DNA of 64,000 nt from Metaphire vulgaris (Eukaryota; Annelida; Clitellata; Crassiclitellata; Megascolecidae), in NCBI GenBank assembly GCA_018105865.1, contig CM030851.1:8864828-8928827 (forward strand), written 5' to 3'. The notes beneath the pieces were generated by a model. It saw nothing but the letters and a program-made list of their open reading frames with translations, was not told the origin of the DNA and searched no databases. A program made the translations under genes and the position numbers. Of the stretch, positions 35,126 through 47,203 are shown piece by piece; positions within the stretch are counted from its first letter, which is position 1, and the number at the start of each line of letters is the position of its first letter.

Positions 35126-36380
35126 GCTCGCACACATATTCAGCCCTTGTGGCTATAGACAGATCTTACGTCGGTGGGCGTACGGGTCAATTCAATTAGC
35201 GGGAAAAATCCTCTCTTACTTATACGCGTAGAAATCAGCTCATTCTGCTGTGAAGACTGAAGATATAAAATCTATTAACAGGAATTACTACTGAACTGCG
35301 ATCAAAAGTGGGCCCTGGAAATTTTCGACTATAGGGGCCCATCGATCACCTTTGCAGTCTCCCTCAGGGTTATTTCTAGGATTGTGAATCTAGGGGTGTC
35401 GGCAAAAATAATTTTGTGGGGGTGTTCTTGGGCTATTTAGGGTGCATACCATTTTTAGATTAGGAAATTTGAGGGGTGTCGAACTCTAACTGGGGGGGTG
35501 TTGGGGGTGTATTAGGGGGTGTAAAAATATCTCTGGTCTCCCTGATCAGGTCGATCAATTGTAAAATTGTGGTCAATAGTTTTGATGTATTTCATTATTT
35601 CATTAGACAAGTTGCGTGAAAATTTGTTAAAACAGTAATATTAAATTGCGCGGGTTTAAGAACCTGTAATAGCTTATTTGCCTAAAGGGGCCTGAAAATG
35701 TCCTTTGTCATTAAATGGTCAATACAACCTGCCTGTGATTTGAAGATAGGCGAGATTCTTTGTTAAATGGGTCTTTTACATTGATTATAATCAATAATAA
35801 TTATTTATTTATTATTAAAATTATTAATTAATTATTCTCTCTAAGGCTGGACCAATTATAACATATATGAAATAATTATTGTTTCCAGTTCATCTTGAAC
35901 ATACCGTCCTGATCGGGTTCTGATGTTGGCAGAGTCATTTCTACGCCACAACTTTCCGCAAGTATTGGGAATAGAGCAATCGGCATTATCCACGCTCTTC
36001 TCAGGAGTACTTTCTCTGACAGGACTACTGGACTGACCGAAGGCCTAAAATAATGCTTTAATCAATAACATGTCTAATGATTTCATTATTATGCGCAATT
36101 ACTTATTTTCCCTGAAAATACCCTGTGTCACTACGTGGTCAATACACCCTTTCTGTGATTTGAAGATGTGAAGCTTATTACTATAGTATGCAACCTTCAC
36201 TTGGTTATAAACTAGACTTCTTTTATTATGGTCAATCAAGTAAACAAAGTGCAGATACCATGATAACAGGAGAAGTGGACAATTTTTGTTCCAATTATCC
36301 ACAATTCTTGCACTAAAAAAGTTTTCTTTCTTGGCCCCACCCTCTTCTTAAACAACTTGCACTGTGGTCTCTTGTGCTGC
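35126..36380. other. Intergenic, AT-rich, no gene recognised
   Basis: Repeated short phrases such as CTAGGGGTGT and GGGGTGTTCTTGGG at 35390-35530, and part of the hairpin-repeat tail at 36295-36385. Nothing coding. Confidence 0.45.
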
Positions 36381-36384
36381 TATA

Positions 36385-36508
36385 CTAGGCCTAATCTAAA
36401 TGAGGCCGTACTAAATGAGGCCTAATCTAAATGAAGCCGTACTAAATGAGGCCTAATCTAAATGAAGCCGTACTAAATGAGGCCTAATCTAAATGAAGCC
36501 GTACTAAT
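36385..36508. repeat. Tandem repeat of about 31 bp, four copies
   Basis: Units GAGGCCTAATCTAAAT and GAAGCCGTACTAAAT alternate four times. Confidence 0.92.
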
Positions 36509-37074
36509 GTCTTATACAGATTTTAAATTAACTCTTTGTCTTGACTCGCTATTGTTCTTTTTATCATCATTTTTCTAATATCCGTTTGCCTTTTTTGTTG
36601 TCTCCGTACATTGTCGAGATGGATTCATACCTCTATGGATGATCACCCCAAGTCTCTTTCTTCCTCTGTGGTGGTTTGGGCTCCTCCTCAGAGCATATTC
36701 ATTACCCTTATTAGATTTTCCATCATGCATTATGGAACATTTATCTATATTGAGTGGAGACCTACACGCCTATACACGATAATATAATCAGGCTTGTCCT
36801 TGGGACATATTTTTTATGATATTAATATGGAATACAGTTCAAATAAAATTATGAAATTTATGAAAGTTTAAGTTTAGTGTCTACTAAATAGGACTATACG
36901 TGTACAAAGAGACATGTAAACGACAGAATTTATTAACTCTATTAACTTTTATGTCCCGCCACAAAATATAGATGCAGATATATGAAGAAAAAGAATGGTA
37001 AAAACCTTCCAAAAGGTAATAAATAAATAAAACAAGGGTAGCTCTGTCTCATGAGTCCCATAGGATAGGATGGA

Positions 37075-37235
37075 ACAGTGCTGTCCCCATCATCCCAAAA
37101 ACCCTCAAAATTCCCCCATAGAAATCCCAGCACTGACACAAATTTTTGCATTGAACTGTGTCTCTTCCCCTCCAGCCAAGTCAATTTACCCCCATGGCCT
37201 AGAGTCTGGATGAAATGCTGGTCCCATCCCATCCC
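37075..37235. mobile_element. MITE family M6 copy
   Basis: GAAATCCCAGCACTGACACA, TTGCATTGAACTGTGTCTCT and TCCAGCCAAGTCAATTTACC in the M6 order, ending AGTCTGGATGAAATGCTG. Confidence 0.65.
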
Positions 37236-37377
37236 CAGGGACAATTCCCATGGGATCCCCATGGGAATACTATTCCCATGAACAACCCTGAATATAATAG
37301 TGCCTAATAACTGCGACAATACATGAATTCTATAACAGCCACGGATTATTTTTGTTATCATTTATGTTTTTATTATT

Positions 37378-37806
<429 letters not shown>

Positions 37807-38008
37807 CAGTATTATTAGGCCTATTATTAGTGCACGGTTGTCAGCGCACGTTAAGTCAGTCATTTAATTTGAAGAATCGCAAGTACGATGCAATTAGGGG
37901 TGGACAGCTTTGTCCAAGGTCGCTACGCAGTGTCTAGAGAAATTATAAGACCAAACTGTTAACAACAGTAAAATTTATACCAGGGCGTCGGCAATAGGTA
38001 CCCCCCAA

Positions 38009-38310
38009 CAGTGGCGGTTCCACGTGAGGGATGAGTGGGGATACATCCCCCACTCACACTCACCGGAAGTTTTTGCTTGTGAAACCTATTTTTGGGTAAA
38101 AGTCTACTAAAACTACGGGAAAAAACTGCGGATGACCTTTTATGCTTGTCAACCTATTTTTCGGTAATAGTGTAGTAAAATTAGGAGAAAATACATTTGT
38201 AAGCCTTTTCCGGCAAAGTTTATTGATTTTTCCTTCTCTTTTCATCCACCCCCACCAGCATCCTATAAATTCATTCATCCCCCCACCAAGAAATCCAGGA
38301 ACCGCCACTG
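38009..38310. mobile_element. MITE family M2 copy
   Basis: CAGTGGCGGTTCCACG start and GGAACCGCCACTG end; carries GATGACCTTTTATGCTTGTC. Confidence 0.8.
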
Positions 38311-39043
38311 CCCGCCCCCAAAAATGTTTAAAAATTTCCTTTTAGAAAATAATGAATGATCGATTTGACAGATTGACAGTAAAGTCTTCACTAACAGGAG
38401 GCTAAACAAATAGGCTACTTAAAACTTGATCATTTCCAATCCTGAGTAGTTAAAGTACAGTAATAACATTAAGTAAAAAACGAAGGACCTAAACTGGTAT
38501 TTACTATACTGTACAGCGTACACATAATATAATTGTGTGTGTGTAACTGTGCGTGTCTGCGTGTACAGCAATGCATTTCTGTAGCCTATATAAGTGATAT
38601 TGTTACCCGAAAGCTGGTTTGTAAGGTTTCTATGAAGACTTACCAAATGAATCTGTTAATATAATTTGAATCCTTAACAAATTTAGATCGATGGTAACGC
38701 TTATCTTTGTGTTGCAGCCGATGTTAAAGATGTTTCGAGTTTCAAATGAAAAACTCCAGAGTCGACGTAAATAATGAATGTAAAATTTACGTCACAGGAT
38801 AAATTTCCAGACTTTAAAAACACGATTTGACGAAATATAAAACAATCGCCTAAAATACAGTGTAGGATGGCAACAGTTTCGGCCTTTATATAGCTCAGTA
38901 TTTATCGCATGATTATATCATCTGCTTAATTTCAGTCACATAGCCTGAGCACGATATTTGCGCTTTCGAGGGTCGTATTTAGGATCGTGTGAGCTCTGTT
39001 CCAAATGTCCTGGGGAGTCCTGCCAGACTGCCCTTCCTCCCAG

Positions 39044-39232
39044 CAGGGGCGTAGCCAGGAATTTGATATTTGAGAGGGTATAACTATTTTGGGTGGGTAT
39101 AAATCTTAACTATAAACCGCATAAACCATAAAAACCACATATAACCACATGCAAATCACATTAAAAACTTTAAGGTAGACTGATTGGGGGGTATATATAC
39201 CGATATACCACCCCCCCGTCGCTACGCCCCTG
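39044..39232. mobile_element. MITE family M5 with perfect 8-bp target duplication
   Basis: CAGGGGCGTAGCCAGG start and CGCTACGCCCCTG end; CCTCCCAG is duplicated at 39036-39043 and 39233-39240. Reference copy for family M5. 38311-39043 holds nothing recognised. Confidence 0.9.
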
Positions 39233-39673
39233 CCTCCCAGTTACGTAACGAGGGTATCCGGCACCCGGGGCCAAGAGAGAGTTCTACCAGTGGCGTACTT
39301 AACTTTATAAAAATTGTGACCAGCAAAAAAGGTCGTCAGCTACTACGTGGGGTCCCTTATGTGCGGGGGCCCTGTTTCATTGAACATATTATGTGGAACA
39401 TGCCTAAATAAGCCAACAATGCTTTGTATAATAATTGTTCCGAACGTGTCCGGTTTGAGCAGAATAATTATGAAGCTACCAAATCAACTCCTGCAGCAAT
39501 AAATCGGAAGCATTATGACTGCACAAAAAACAGTTATCAAAAGACAAGTATATTTAAAAAATAGCTTATATTAACAAAATACGCTCGCGCACTCTTTAAA
39601 GTCCCTTGAGAGTAATCAGGCGCCATATAAATTCACGTTTACACTGTCCCGCATAGGCTACAACCGGTAATAT

Positions 39674-39919
39674 TCAGGGTTTGTTCAGCTTGATTTTCGA
39701 ATTCTGGTGACTTTTTATGAGAAGCGTGAATTTCTTTTCGTCTTCTGGTTTGTCAGCGTAGACGATAATTGCATAACGACCAGGCTGAAGGACGTAGTGA
39801 TCGCTCGATTCGAAGGCCAGGCACAAGGCGTGCATCCCACCGCGAACGGTGCTCACTCTGCTATCGTTCAGACTGCGAAGCGTCTCTCTGTTCATCGGGA
39901 TCCGCTGAACGCCCTCGAT
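39674..39919 (-). CDS. Atypical calpain, exon 17 (third domain III, last part; stop)
   Basis: Acceptor ...CCCGTGACTGAAG, phase 0. Reads IEGVQRIPMNRETL ... HYVLQPGRYAIIVYADKPED ... KKFTLLIKSHQ and ends at TGA 39676-39674 (residues 809-889). PGRYAIIVY followed by FTLLI is the conserved last strand pair of calpain domain III. Same position in the cassette as exons 9 and 13. Confidence 0.82.
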   Translation of the reverse strand: MEGVQRIPMNRETLRSLNDSRVSTVRGGMHALCLAFESSDHYVLQPGRYAIIVYADKPEDEKKFTLLIKSHQNSKIKLNKP

Positions 39920-40069
39920 CTTCAGTCACGGGAACACAACAGCAGATGGAAATCAGCAACATTTTAAAGACTAGCGTCGAATTTACTCGGAAGAATTGAA
40001 GTTAATGAACTAAGGTTAATAAAAAAAATGATATGCTACGGAATGAACGAAATACAAAACGAACATAAT

Positions 40070-40251
40070 CAGTGTTTATTCTAGGCCTTCTCTGGGGAGA
40101 TTTCCCCCTCCCCAAAGTTTTAAAATCCCCCCCAATGTTTATATGTTGGCTGGGGATGGAAATTTCCCCTCCAAAAGTGTGGAGACTCAGACCTTGCCCC
40201 CCCCAAACATTTCAAGATCCCCCAATGTCAAGGTGGCTAGAATAAACACTG
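40070..40251. mobile_element. MITE family M4 with target duplication
   Basis: CAGTGTTTATTCTAGGCC and GGCTAGAATAAACACTG ends; flanks AACATAAT / AGCATAAT. Lies in calpain intron 16. Confidence 0.85.
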
Positions 40252-41328
40252 AGCATAATTAATGATTTCTACACCTCATTATTGAAAATCTGGTTTGACC
40301 CATAGTAGGTGCACCTATAGGTCCCTAGCATAGTCTGCCATCCAAATAGTAGTGTACGTGTCTGACGATTCTCTATAGAAATCTACGAGATTTATAACAA
40401 GAAATCTACGAGATTTCTATCTCGTAGATCCAATCCAATGTTTAACATTCCTGCAATAGGCTATCATTTTATCATTTCGCATCCATTCTAATTTTAGAAG
40501 TTCTTTCATATCCAATGTGCTCTTCAGATTCATAAATTACAGTAGGCCTAACTTCTTATATCTGACACTCTTATCGCGGCATTTGAGAGCCAGCAAAGCG
40601 GGTAAGGGGAGAAGGCTTAGGTCTAATTGCGTAGCTATGTCAAATATTTACGTTAGTTACCACACTGGAAGCACTGAATACTTTCTCTGGCAATCATCTT
40701 GTCAATCCTCTCGTCAGACAACCGCCTGGACTAAAAATCTGGATCGAAACGAAACTGACTATATTGCTCTAGACTGCAACTGACTCTATAGCAGTGGTTC
40801 TTAACCGGGGGTACTTGTGCTCTTTGAAGGGTACTTAAGGGACGTTGTGGGAGTACGCAGAATGTTCCAGAAATAAAGTCCGTTTTAAAAACTTTTAGGC
40901 TACTACAATGCACACTGCGCAGATACTGTAGAAATGTTTGTAATAAATTAGAAATTTTAAAAGAAAAATCCCATTTTTCCGGATTGCGCAAAATCTATGA
41001 CAGAAGTACGTTGCAGTTTATAATTTTTCAAAATATTGCGGATCATGAACTGTTGTCCTCATATAAGATACTGTAGGCTGGTAGGGGGGACTTCGCTCTC
41101 TTATACTTGTTTCAGAGATACATAACCACAAAATTAGTTTGATAACCACAAGCCTATAGGCTATAGTGCAAACTCCGCTGATCCGATTTATTCCCGAATA
41201 AGTAAGTGGAGACTAAGTCGGTCTGATATTGTGCTAGAATGTGTGCGGCGCCATAGAAGCGGCTGAAAGAATTTTCTTGACTCTAGAGCGCTTTGCTTGC
41301 CAATCGAACTTTATAAACAGCCACTTAC

Positions 41329-41411
41329 CCGGATGACATGATACCCTATGGCGCAAACGGGCTCGACGGTTTCTTGCAGTAAGTCAACAAGCACTGCCTG
41401 AGGCGCTGTTC
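41329..41411 (-). CDS. Atypical calpain, exon 16 (third domain III, middle part)
   Basis: Acceptor TGTTATGTAACAG, donor CGG|GTAAGT, phases 1 to 0. Reads TAPQAVLVDLLQETV then CAIGYHVIR (residues 782-808). The (A/V)-hydrophobic strand followed by IGxxV matches the centre of domain III. Too short to have been seen as a long ORF. Confidence 0.85.
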
Positions 41412-41614
41412 CTGTTACATAACACCAACCATGAAGGTACTTATTCATAGTAAGACTTTACTGCACAGAAGCAGTGTACTTTAGGTACTTCAACTTCAAG
41501 CACAAAAACGTTGAGGCTTTTGGGGTTTTTGCTAGCGTAGACTTTATACCATTCATCATGCTATACATTGTGTACATGTTTTATTTTATATCGTTTTAGC
41601 TGGTTTTACAAATT

Positions 41615-41925
41615 ACGGGAAGTTAGCAGAGTGGTAACAACGCTGTACAATGGAGCAGAAGGTCGCGGGTTCGAGACACGCAGGAGTCCTAAGGTCGACT
41701 CAGACTTCATTCGCCAGATGGCGGTGGCAACTGAGCAGGGGAGTAAATAGAACAGGCGCATTGCATGAGAACACTGGCCTCGTATCGTGTAATCTGCACC
41801 AGTAGTCTGGCTGAGGATCTTGAAACGGAGATCAGCGCCGCCCTATGAGCTTTGAGGCTAGCCTTGAGAGCTAGGGGGGAGAGTTTACTTTACTTACTTT
41901 ACATCTTACATTCATTTTGTATACA
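41615..41925 (+). mobile_element. tRNA-derived SINE with (CTTTA)n-type tail
   Basis: A-box-like TTAGCAGAGTGGTAAC, B-box-like GGGTTCGAGAC, a unique body and an ACTTTACTTACTTTACA tail. Different head from the 14455 SINE. Lies in calpain intron 15. Confidence 0.7.
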
Positions 41926-41945
41926 CCTTGCATAGTTTTAAACCT

Positions 41946-42630
41946 ATACTAGAAAGATGCTCGCTTCGCTCGCGCTCGCTTCGCTCGCAGTGCAGGATAA
42001 TACTAATCCAATACCTATACCTAATACCCAATCATTGAATTCATGCTGAACAACATTTCAATGATGTACTGTACATACGCCACCTAGCCAAGCTCTGCGC
42101 CACGTAATAATTAGGCCTATGTATGTTGTTAAAATCACGCAACTGTGACCATTTGTGACGCTATACACGTATTTTTCGTGTACGTTAAAATTGCGCAACT
42201 TCCTCAAGCTACGCCCACCAACGCATCTCGACGTTGTACACATTATGACGTTGCAATAAACAATTGAACGTACGCTTCGTCAAACGCTTCTTCGACTAAA
42301 CCGTTTGGTTACCAATAGCAACGTCGTCTTCGAACATCGCCCACCAACGCATCGCGACGTTGACAGAACAATTAAACGTACGCTTCGTCAAACGCTCGCC
42401 CTCCAACCTCGCGACGTTGTACACTTATGACGCTGCAATGAACAATTGAACGTACGCTTCTCGCCCACCAAGGCATCGCGACGTTGACAGAACAATTAAA
42501 CGTACGCTTCGTCAAGCTCTCGCCCACCAACGCATCGCGACGTAAGGACTAAACCGTCTACCAATAGTCAACCAATGAGAACGCTTGAAGGTAACAGAGA
42601 GACATACAGAACAAGGATCTTAATATTATA
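41946..42630. mobile_element. Unclassified repeat G, second copy
   Basis: Starts ACTAGAAAGATGCTCGCTTC, contains repeated ACGTACGCTTCGTCAAACGC and CACCAACGCATCGCGACGTT, ends GGATCTTAATATTATA. Its end is 36 bp from the donor of calpain exon 15. Confidence 0.7.
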
Positions 42631-42666
42631 GATACGTGAGCGACAGCTATCGATTGAAGACTGTAC

Positions 42667-42774
42667 CTGAGACAGTCAGCTCGTACTGAGGATTGCGATC
42701 GAACGTCGGGTGATTGACCTGACCGCCGGCTGTTTTGTCTCTTATCCATTCGCCGAAGACAAACGCAGTTTTAT
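42667..42774 (-). CDS. Atypical calpain, exon 15 (third domain III, first part)
   Basis: Acceptor TTTTCGAACAG, donor CAG|GTACAG, phases 1 to 1. Reads KTAFVFGEWIRDKTAGGQ and RNPQYELTVS (residues 745-781). GEW..TAGG..NPQY is the entry motif of calpain domain III. Same length (108 bp) as exon 7. Confidence 0.9.
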
Positions 42775-42904
42775 CTGTTCGAAAATAAAACAAATAAATA
42801 TAACTTGGAGTTAAGAAACGGCCTACCTCTCTAACAGACAAACCTACATAGATACATGTGCGATTGTGTGTGCGCGCGTGTGTGTCTTATACCTGGACAT
42901 ACTG

Positions 42905-43120
42905 TACAGTGGGCACGAGGGCACGGGGGGGGCGGACCTCCTATTCTGGCTGGGACCGGTAATGGGATTTGTGCAAAAGAGTTGAGAATTTTTTTGGGGG
43001 GAGGGGGTAGCACGAGTGAAGAGAATACGTGAACGTGAGAAGAACTAGAGTTTTTTTGCTCGCTGGAGAATTTTTCACCCGAAAATGATGTCGAAGTGCT
43101 CCCCCATTCAGAAACTTTGG
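42905..43120. mobile_element. MITE family M1 fragment, next to a second M1 copy
   Basis: Inner M1 text (ATTCTGGCTGGGACCGGTAA, GATTTGTGCAAAA, AATACGTGAACGTGAG) without a clear left end. Abuts the M1 copy at 43125. Confidence 0.55.
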
Positions 43121-43124
43121 CTGC

Positions 43125-43405
43125 CAGTGGCGTAACCAGGATTTCTCGAAGGGTTGGGGAGGGGGTTATGGTTCTCATGATTACCGACTTCGGAAAATTC
43201 TGACAAGCAAAAAAAGATGATTGCTTATTATTCCCATAATTCCCAACGGAAAATTCTAACAAGGAAAACAGGTCGTCAACTATTATTTTTCTTGATTGAG
43301 TGAATTATATAGGTAAATGAACGTGTACAACTATATTGATGCGCAATAAAAAAATTGGTCGGACAACCAAGGGGTGGTTTTAACCCTCCTTGTGCTACGC
43401 CACTG
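43125..43405. mobile_element. MITE family M1 copy
   Basis: CAGTGGCGTAACCAGGATTT start and GTGCTACGCCACTG end, with GACAAGCAAAAAAAGATGAT inside. Confidence 0.75.
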
Positions 43406-43518
43406 TGTCGAACTTTTAAGTCCTCTCCTATTTCGAAGATCCTGGCGCCATAACTGGTACCGAGGCAACAACAAGGTAGATAACTAGATATTTAACTCAA
43501 AATGGTATTTCCACTTGC

Positions 43519-43598
43519 CGAGATTATGTTGCTGATCTCCTTGTCTTAAGAGGTTGTCTGCCTTTTGCACGAACGCGATTGGATGTTCTGTAAGTCGC
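43519..43598 (-). CDS. Atypical calpain, exon 14 (linker between domains III-2 and III-3)
   Basis: Acceptor CTTGATTTTCAG; reads RLTEHPIAFVQKADNL then RQGDQQHNL (residues 719-744). Phases 2 to 1, the same as exon 10. To keep frame with exon 15 it must use a GC donor, CTCG|GCAAGTGG; the nearby GT four bases on would give a stop. Weaker than other exons because the linker is not conserved. Confidence 0.6.
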
Positions 43599-43684
43599 CT
43601 GAAAATCAAGAGTCAGCCATCTAGTAGACTAATCTACTAGTCCTAAAATTCGCTACAAAAACCTTTAGATATGAATGCCAGGTG

Positions 43685-43992
43685 CAGTGGCGGTTCCAGG
43701 AATTCTTGGTGGTGGGGGATGAAACTTTTTTTGGAAGTTGGTGGGGGATGCAAAGTGAAGAAGAAAAACAAGAAAAAAGAGAAAAATGTCATTGTTAGTA
43801 GTGTTTTACTCACAAAATGTTAAGAAACCTTGCCAAAAAAGGCCGACAATCAAGAAAAAGAAAGTCATTTACGGTATTTTTCACTAATTTTTTTAAAACA
43901 CCGGAAAATAGGTTGACAAGCATAAAAAGGTCATCCGGAACCCCGGTGTCGGGGATGCATCCCCAGTCATCAACATGGTGGAACCGCCACTG
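43685..43992. mobile_element. MITE family M2 with target duplication
   Basis: CAGTGGCGGTTCCAGG start and GTGGAACCGCCACTG end; flanks GCCAGGTG / ACCAGGTG (7 of 8). In calpain intron 13. Confidence 0.85.
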
Positions 43993-44541
43993 ACCAGGTG
44001 ATAGAGCTGCTGTGTTTAAATTTTGTGGGAACGTCTAGGAATATTCATGGATACCAGCGTATAACTTGTCTTTTATGACAACTACTATTAACCTCTATTA
44101 CATCTATTACAAAAATCTGGAACCCTCTCTCCCTCTGGCTGTCAGATCTTCCAATTCATTGAGTATTTTCAGATCCAGACTTAAAACACACCTCTTTCAA
44201 TTGGCTTTTCCTCCATAGTCGGTCTTGCTCTTTCCCTCTGACTGATCTCTGGAATGACCTGGTCTTTTTGCGGATGGATTTAAAGTACCATCGATTGATA
44301 CCCTTGGATATTAGAACTGATGCTATAGAAGTGCATAATTATTATTATTTATCATTACTCTGGACTTTTAGCTAAAAACTACCGCGGATAGCCTAAACAG
44401 TATCATTGCTTGACTATGACTCATTCTGAAGCGACCATCGACTGGTGATAAAATCATTATTATAATGGCACTAAAGAAGTTTACGATTGACTGATATTCA
44501 TATCTCATCATTAAAGAATAATGCCTTGCCCAAATCGGACC

Positions 44542-44542
<1 letters not shown>

Positions 44543-44611
<69 letters not shown>
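44543..44611. repeat. (AAT)n microsatellite
   Basis: Lies 40 bp downstream of the exon 13 donor. A reversed SINE-type tail precedes it (44270-44340). Confidence 0.95.
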
Positions 44612-44612
<1 letters not shown>

Positions 44613-44650
44613 CACTTAGTATTAACAGTATAGCATCATTGATTTCTGAC

Positions 44651-44859
44651 CTGCATTTGATTGCAACAGAAGAAAGCATTCGAATGCTGAACGCGCAGGC
44701 GAAATTCTCTTTTCTTGAACAGTTGGGGAGCAGCATGTACTCCCCGGGTGTGAGTTCGTATTGGTAGGGGACCTCGACGCCCCCGTGAAATGTTTCGTCG
44801 TTCGTCAGCTGATGAAGCAGCATCCACCGATTCTTGTTTCGCTTCACCGATGCGTTTAT
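44651..44859 (-). CDS. Atypical calpain, exon 13 (second domain III, last part)
   Basis: Acceptor CACCCTATACAG, donor TGCAG|GTCAGA, phases 0 to 2. Reads KRNKNRWMLLHQLTNDETFH, VEVPYQYELTPGEYMLLP and FACAFSIRMLSSVAIKC (residues 649-717). LTPGEYMLLP and FSIRM correspond to the PGEYILVP..FCIRVFS region of calpain domain III. Confidence 0.92.
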
Positions 44860-45156
44860 CTGTATAGGGTGAACAACACATTCACAGCTACTATAGGCCT
44901 ACGCTACTCTTCAATGCGTTGTAAACTTCCGTCAATCGAACAACCAAGAAGCTTCTATATGGCGCCACTATCACAATGGGGACAGGTCGGTCACACGGGG
45001 CAATCCAGAACTGTGGAACTCACTACCGGACTATGTCACAAACTCTGACTCTCTTGGATTTTTTTTGCACAAATCCCATGACCGGTCCAAGTTCGAATAG
45101 GGGTGGGGGCGAGCCCAGCGTGTTTTCCCTAGCTACGCCAATGATTATAATTATTA

Positions 45157-45350
45157 CAGTGTTTATTCTATCCACCTTGACATGGGGGGAGTTTGAAATA
45201 TTTGGGGGGCAAGATTTGTCTCTCCGCGCTTTTGGGGGAGAAATTTCCATCCCCAAGTCAACATATACAAATTTGGGGAATTTTAAAACTTTGGGGGGGG
45301 AAGAATTCCCTTCTCCCCCCCCCAAAAAAACAGGCCTAGAATAAAGACTG
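45157..45350. mobile_element. MITE family M4 copy abutting an exon donor
   Basis: CAGTGTTTATTCTATCC start and GGCCTAGAATAAAGACTG end. Its end lies 10 bp inside the intron from the exon 12 donor. An M1 fragment occupies 45060-45142. Confidence 0.8.
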
Positions 45351-45360
45351 TTATTATTAC

Positions 45361-45452
45361 CTTGAAGACGTCTAATCGGCAGTGAAGATCTCGGTCGCTG
45401 TCTCTGCAGTGTCTCAGCTGGAAAAACACCTTTCGCTTACGATTCAGAATAC
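45361..45452 (-). CDS. Atypical calpain, exon 12 (second domain III, middle part)
   Basis: Acceptor TCTACCGTGTAG, donor AAG|GTAATA, phases 1 to 0. Reads ILNRKRKVFFQLRHC then LHCRLDVFK (residues 619-648). CRLDVFK is nearly repeated as CRLDIFR at the end of exon 8. Confidence 0.87.
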
Positions 45453-45989
45453 CTACACGGTAGACAAGGTAAGACATCATTCATATTGAACCGAACCAAA
45501 AACCCAGCTGTTATAAACATCCGGCTTAGATTCCGACAGACTCCGTGTTATATGAGCTTCTTAATGTGAAAGTGAGATCGAGGCTTCGGAGGAGGGTGGT
45601 GGAATCTTTAGCTAACTGACCCCTTCCCCCCACTGGTCCACTCTATGCATAGAAAGGTGGAAGTTTCATATCGTTATTAACTTATTTGATATACTGAACA
45701 GTGAACAACTCCAAATTCCCCCTCCCACACCCATGCACTGGTCTGATTACCCCCTGATCTGACTCTCAAATATCATGCTGGCCCCTAATTTGTACATTGG
45801 TTAGAAACTCAAGAGAGGTCGACATATAGGCATGCAGTGAAGTTAAATGATCGTCCATAATTTCAGTAAGAAATTTGTGCATTTTTTGGTTAACAAGTTA
45901 CTTTAAGATTCTATCTATTAGAACCAAGTATCATCAGAAGGGAAATATATTTTGCTCTCAACTTATCACTTGTGCTTTACCACATACCT

Positions 45990-46062
45990 CATCATCATCA
46001 TCAGCAGCAGCATCATTATCATCATCATCATCACCATCACCATCATCATTATCATCATTGTC

Positions 46063-46108
<46 letters not shown>

Positions 46109-46150
46109 TTAATAATAATCAGCATAATCATCATCATCATCACCGTCATC
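45990..46150. repeat. (CAT)n(AAT)n(CAT)n microsatellite
   Basis: Sits immediately 3' (minus strand) of the LINE tail at 46219-46353. Confidence 0.95.
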
Positions 46151-46218
46151 GTAGTCGTCATTCTTCTCAATGGGCGCAATCGCAATACACGTGGTTGGTT
46201 TATTGCAATTTGAGTTCG

Positions 46219-46353
46219 CCTCCTCCATTCGTTTCTGTCTTGTGTGGCTTTGTAAGCTTCATAGGCCTATATGTCCATGTTGTGCCATTCTTTAATACTG
46301 TCTATCCATTCTTTTCGTGGTATTCCTCTAATGTTTTCGCCTTCCATTGCTCT
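46219..46353 (-). pseudogene. RTE-like LINE ORF2 C-terminal fragment
   Basis: Minus-strand reading RAMEGENIRGIPRKEWIDSI, KEWHNMD, a stop, then AYKATQDRNEWRR: the GRPRKxWxDxI..A.DRxxWR tail of RTE-like LINEs, with an in-frame stop. Confidence 0.8.
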
Positions 46354-46563
46354 GATCGTAATTCTCTTTTCTCTTCTATTAGGCCTCTAGACTCGAGTCC
46401 CCCGCTCTCTGAGAGGCTACCATAGAGAAGAAGGAGGTACTGTATGTGGATTGGGGCCCCATTTTTATCGAAGTTTGCGACAATGCCTCTCTCTCTCTCG
46501 CGCGCGCGATAATTATATAATAATATAGTCAATTTACTGAGCTGGTTGGTTTTGTTCACTTGC

Positions 46564-46683
46564 CTGGAACTGTGAGAATGAATCTGGGATTTTTCATTCT
46601 CCCGGAGTCTTCTGGACCAGCCGCCGTTTCACCCGACCACTCACCGACGACGTTGACCGAGTGGGGGACGTCCATTTCGTGGT
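46564..46683 (-). CDS. Atypical calpain, exon 11 (second domain III, first part; GC donor)
   Basis: Acceptor TGTTCTGTTTAG, phase 1. Reads HEMDVPHSVNVVGEWSGETA then MKNPRFILTVP (residues 579-617). The exon must end CCAG|GCAAGT: this gives phase 1, as in exons 7 and 15, and joins exon 12 in frame. CAG|GCAAGT is the textbook GC-AG donor. Without it the frame meets TGA two codons later. Confidence 0.9.
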
Positions 46684-47108
46684 CTAAACAGAACACACGT
46701 AAACTCCGTTTAAAACACAGACATGTTTCGTTAACTTTGCTTCATCGAATGCTTCTTCTCCTCTGCGGTTGTTAAATGAGCGCGTGCCTTTGAATGCCCT
46801 GCTCTTCTTGAGACTAGATGATGAGTTGGCAGCGTTGGTTTTACACAGAAGACTCAAGTTTGATTTCTAATCAGACATTTTGGTAAACATGTCTAAGATT
46901 GAAAAATAGATTATTATTTATTCGGGACAAATTCCGTCGATTTAAAGGAAATGTCAGGTCGATATTCTTGCCGTTTATTAAATACCGATCACAGTCTGCA
47001 CGTAGATTTACTAGATTAGGCCTACACATTGTTCTGTTCGCCTTGCAGCCGACGGAGTATTTTGAGTGGGGGGGGGTATATTGGCAAGTATTTGCGAGGC
47101 TGAATTAC

Positions 47109-47203
47109 CTATACTTTCTGTTGGCGGAGAATTCTGATTAGAATTCTTCTGACGAGGCGCAAATGGCTTCCCGACCATAGCAACCAGGGTTTTCTCGATT
47201 TGT
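47109..47203 (-). CDS. Atypical calpain, exon 10 (linker between domains III-1 and III-2)
   Basis: Acceptor TGTTGTTTCAG, donor ATAG|GTAATT, phases 2 to 1, fitting exons 9 and 11 exactly. Reads QIEKTLVAMVGKPFAP then RQKNSNQNSPPTESI (residues 547-577). No conserved motif; support is the splice sites, phase and open frame. Confidence 0.72.

Noticed and set aside
40731..40991. 86-codon minus-strand frame in calpain intron 16
   Set aside because: No domain III motif; the true middle exon of the third module is at 41329-41411.
46760..46830. Alternative linker exon 10
   Set aside because: Open frame after an AG, but no usable donor and too close to the exon 11 acceptor. The exon at 47109-47203 fits both phases with good splice sites.
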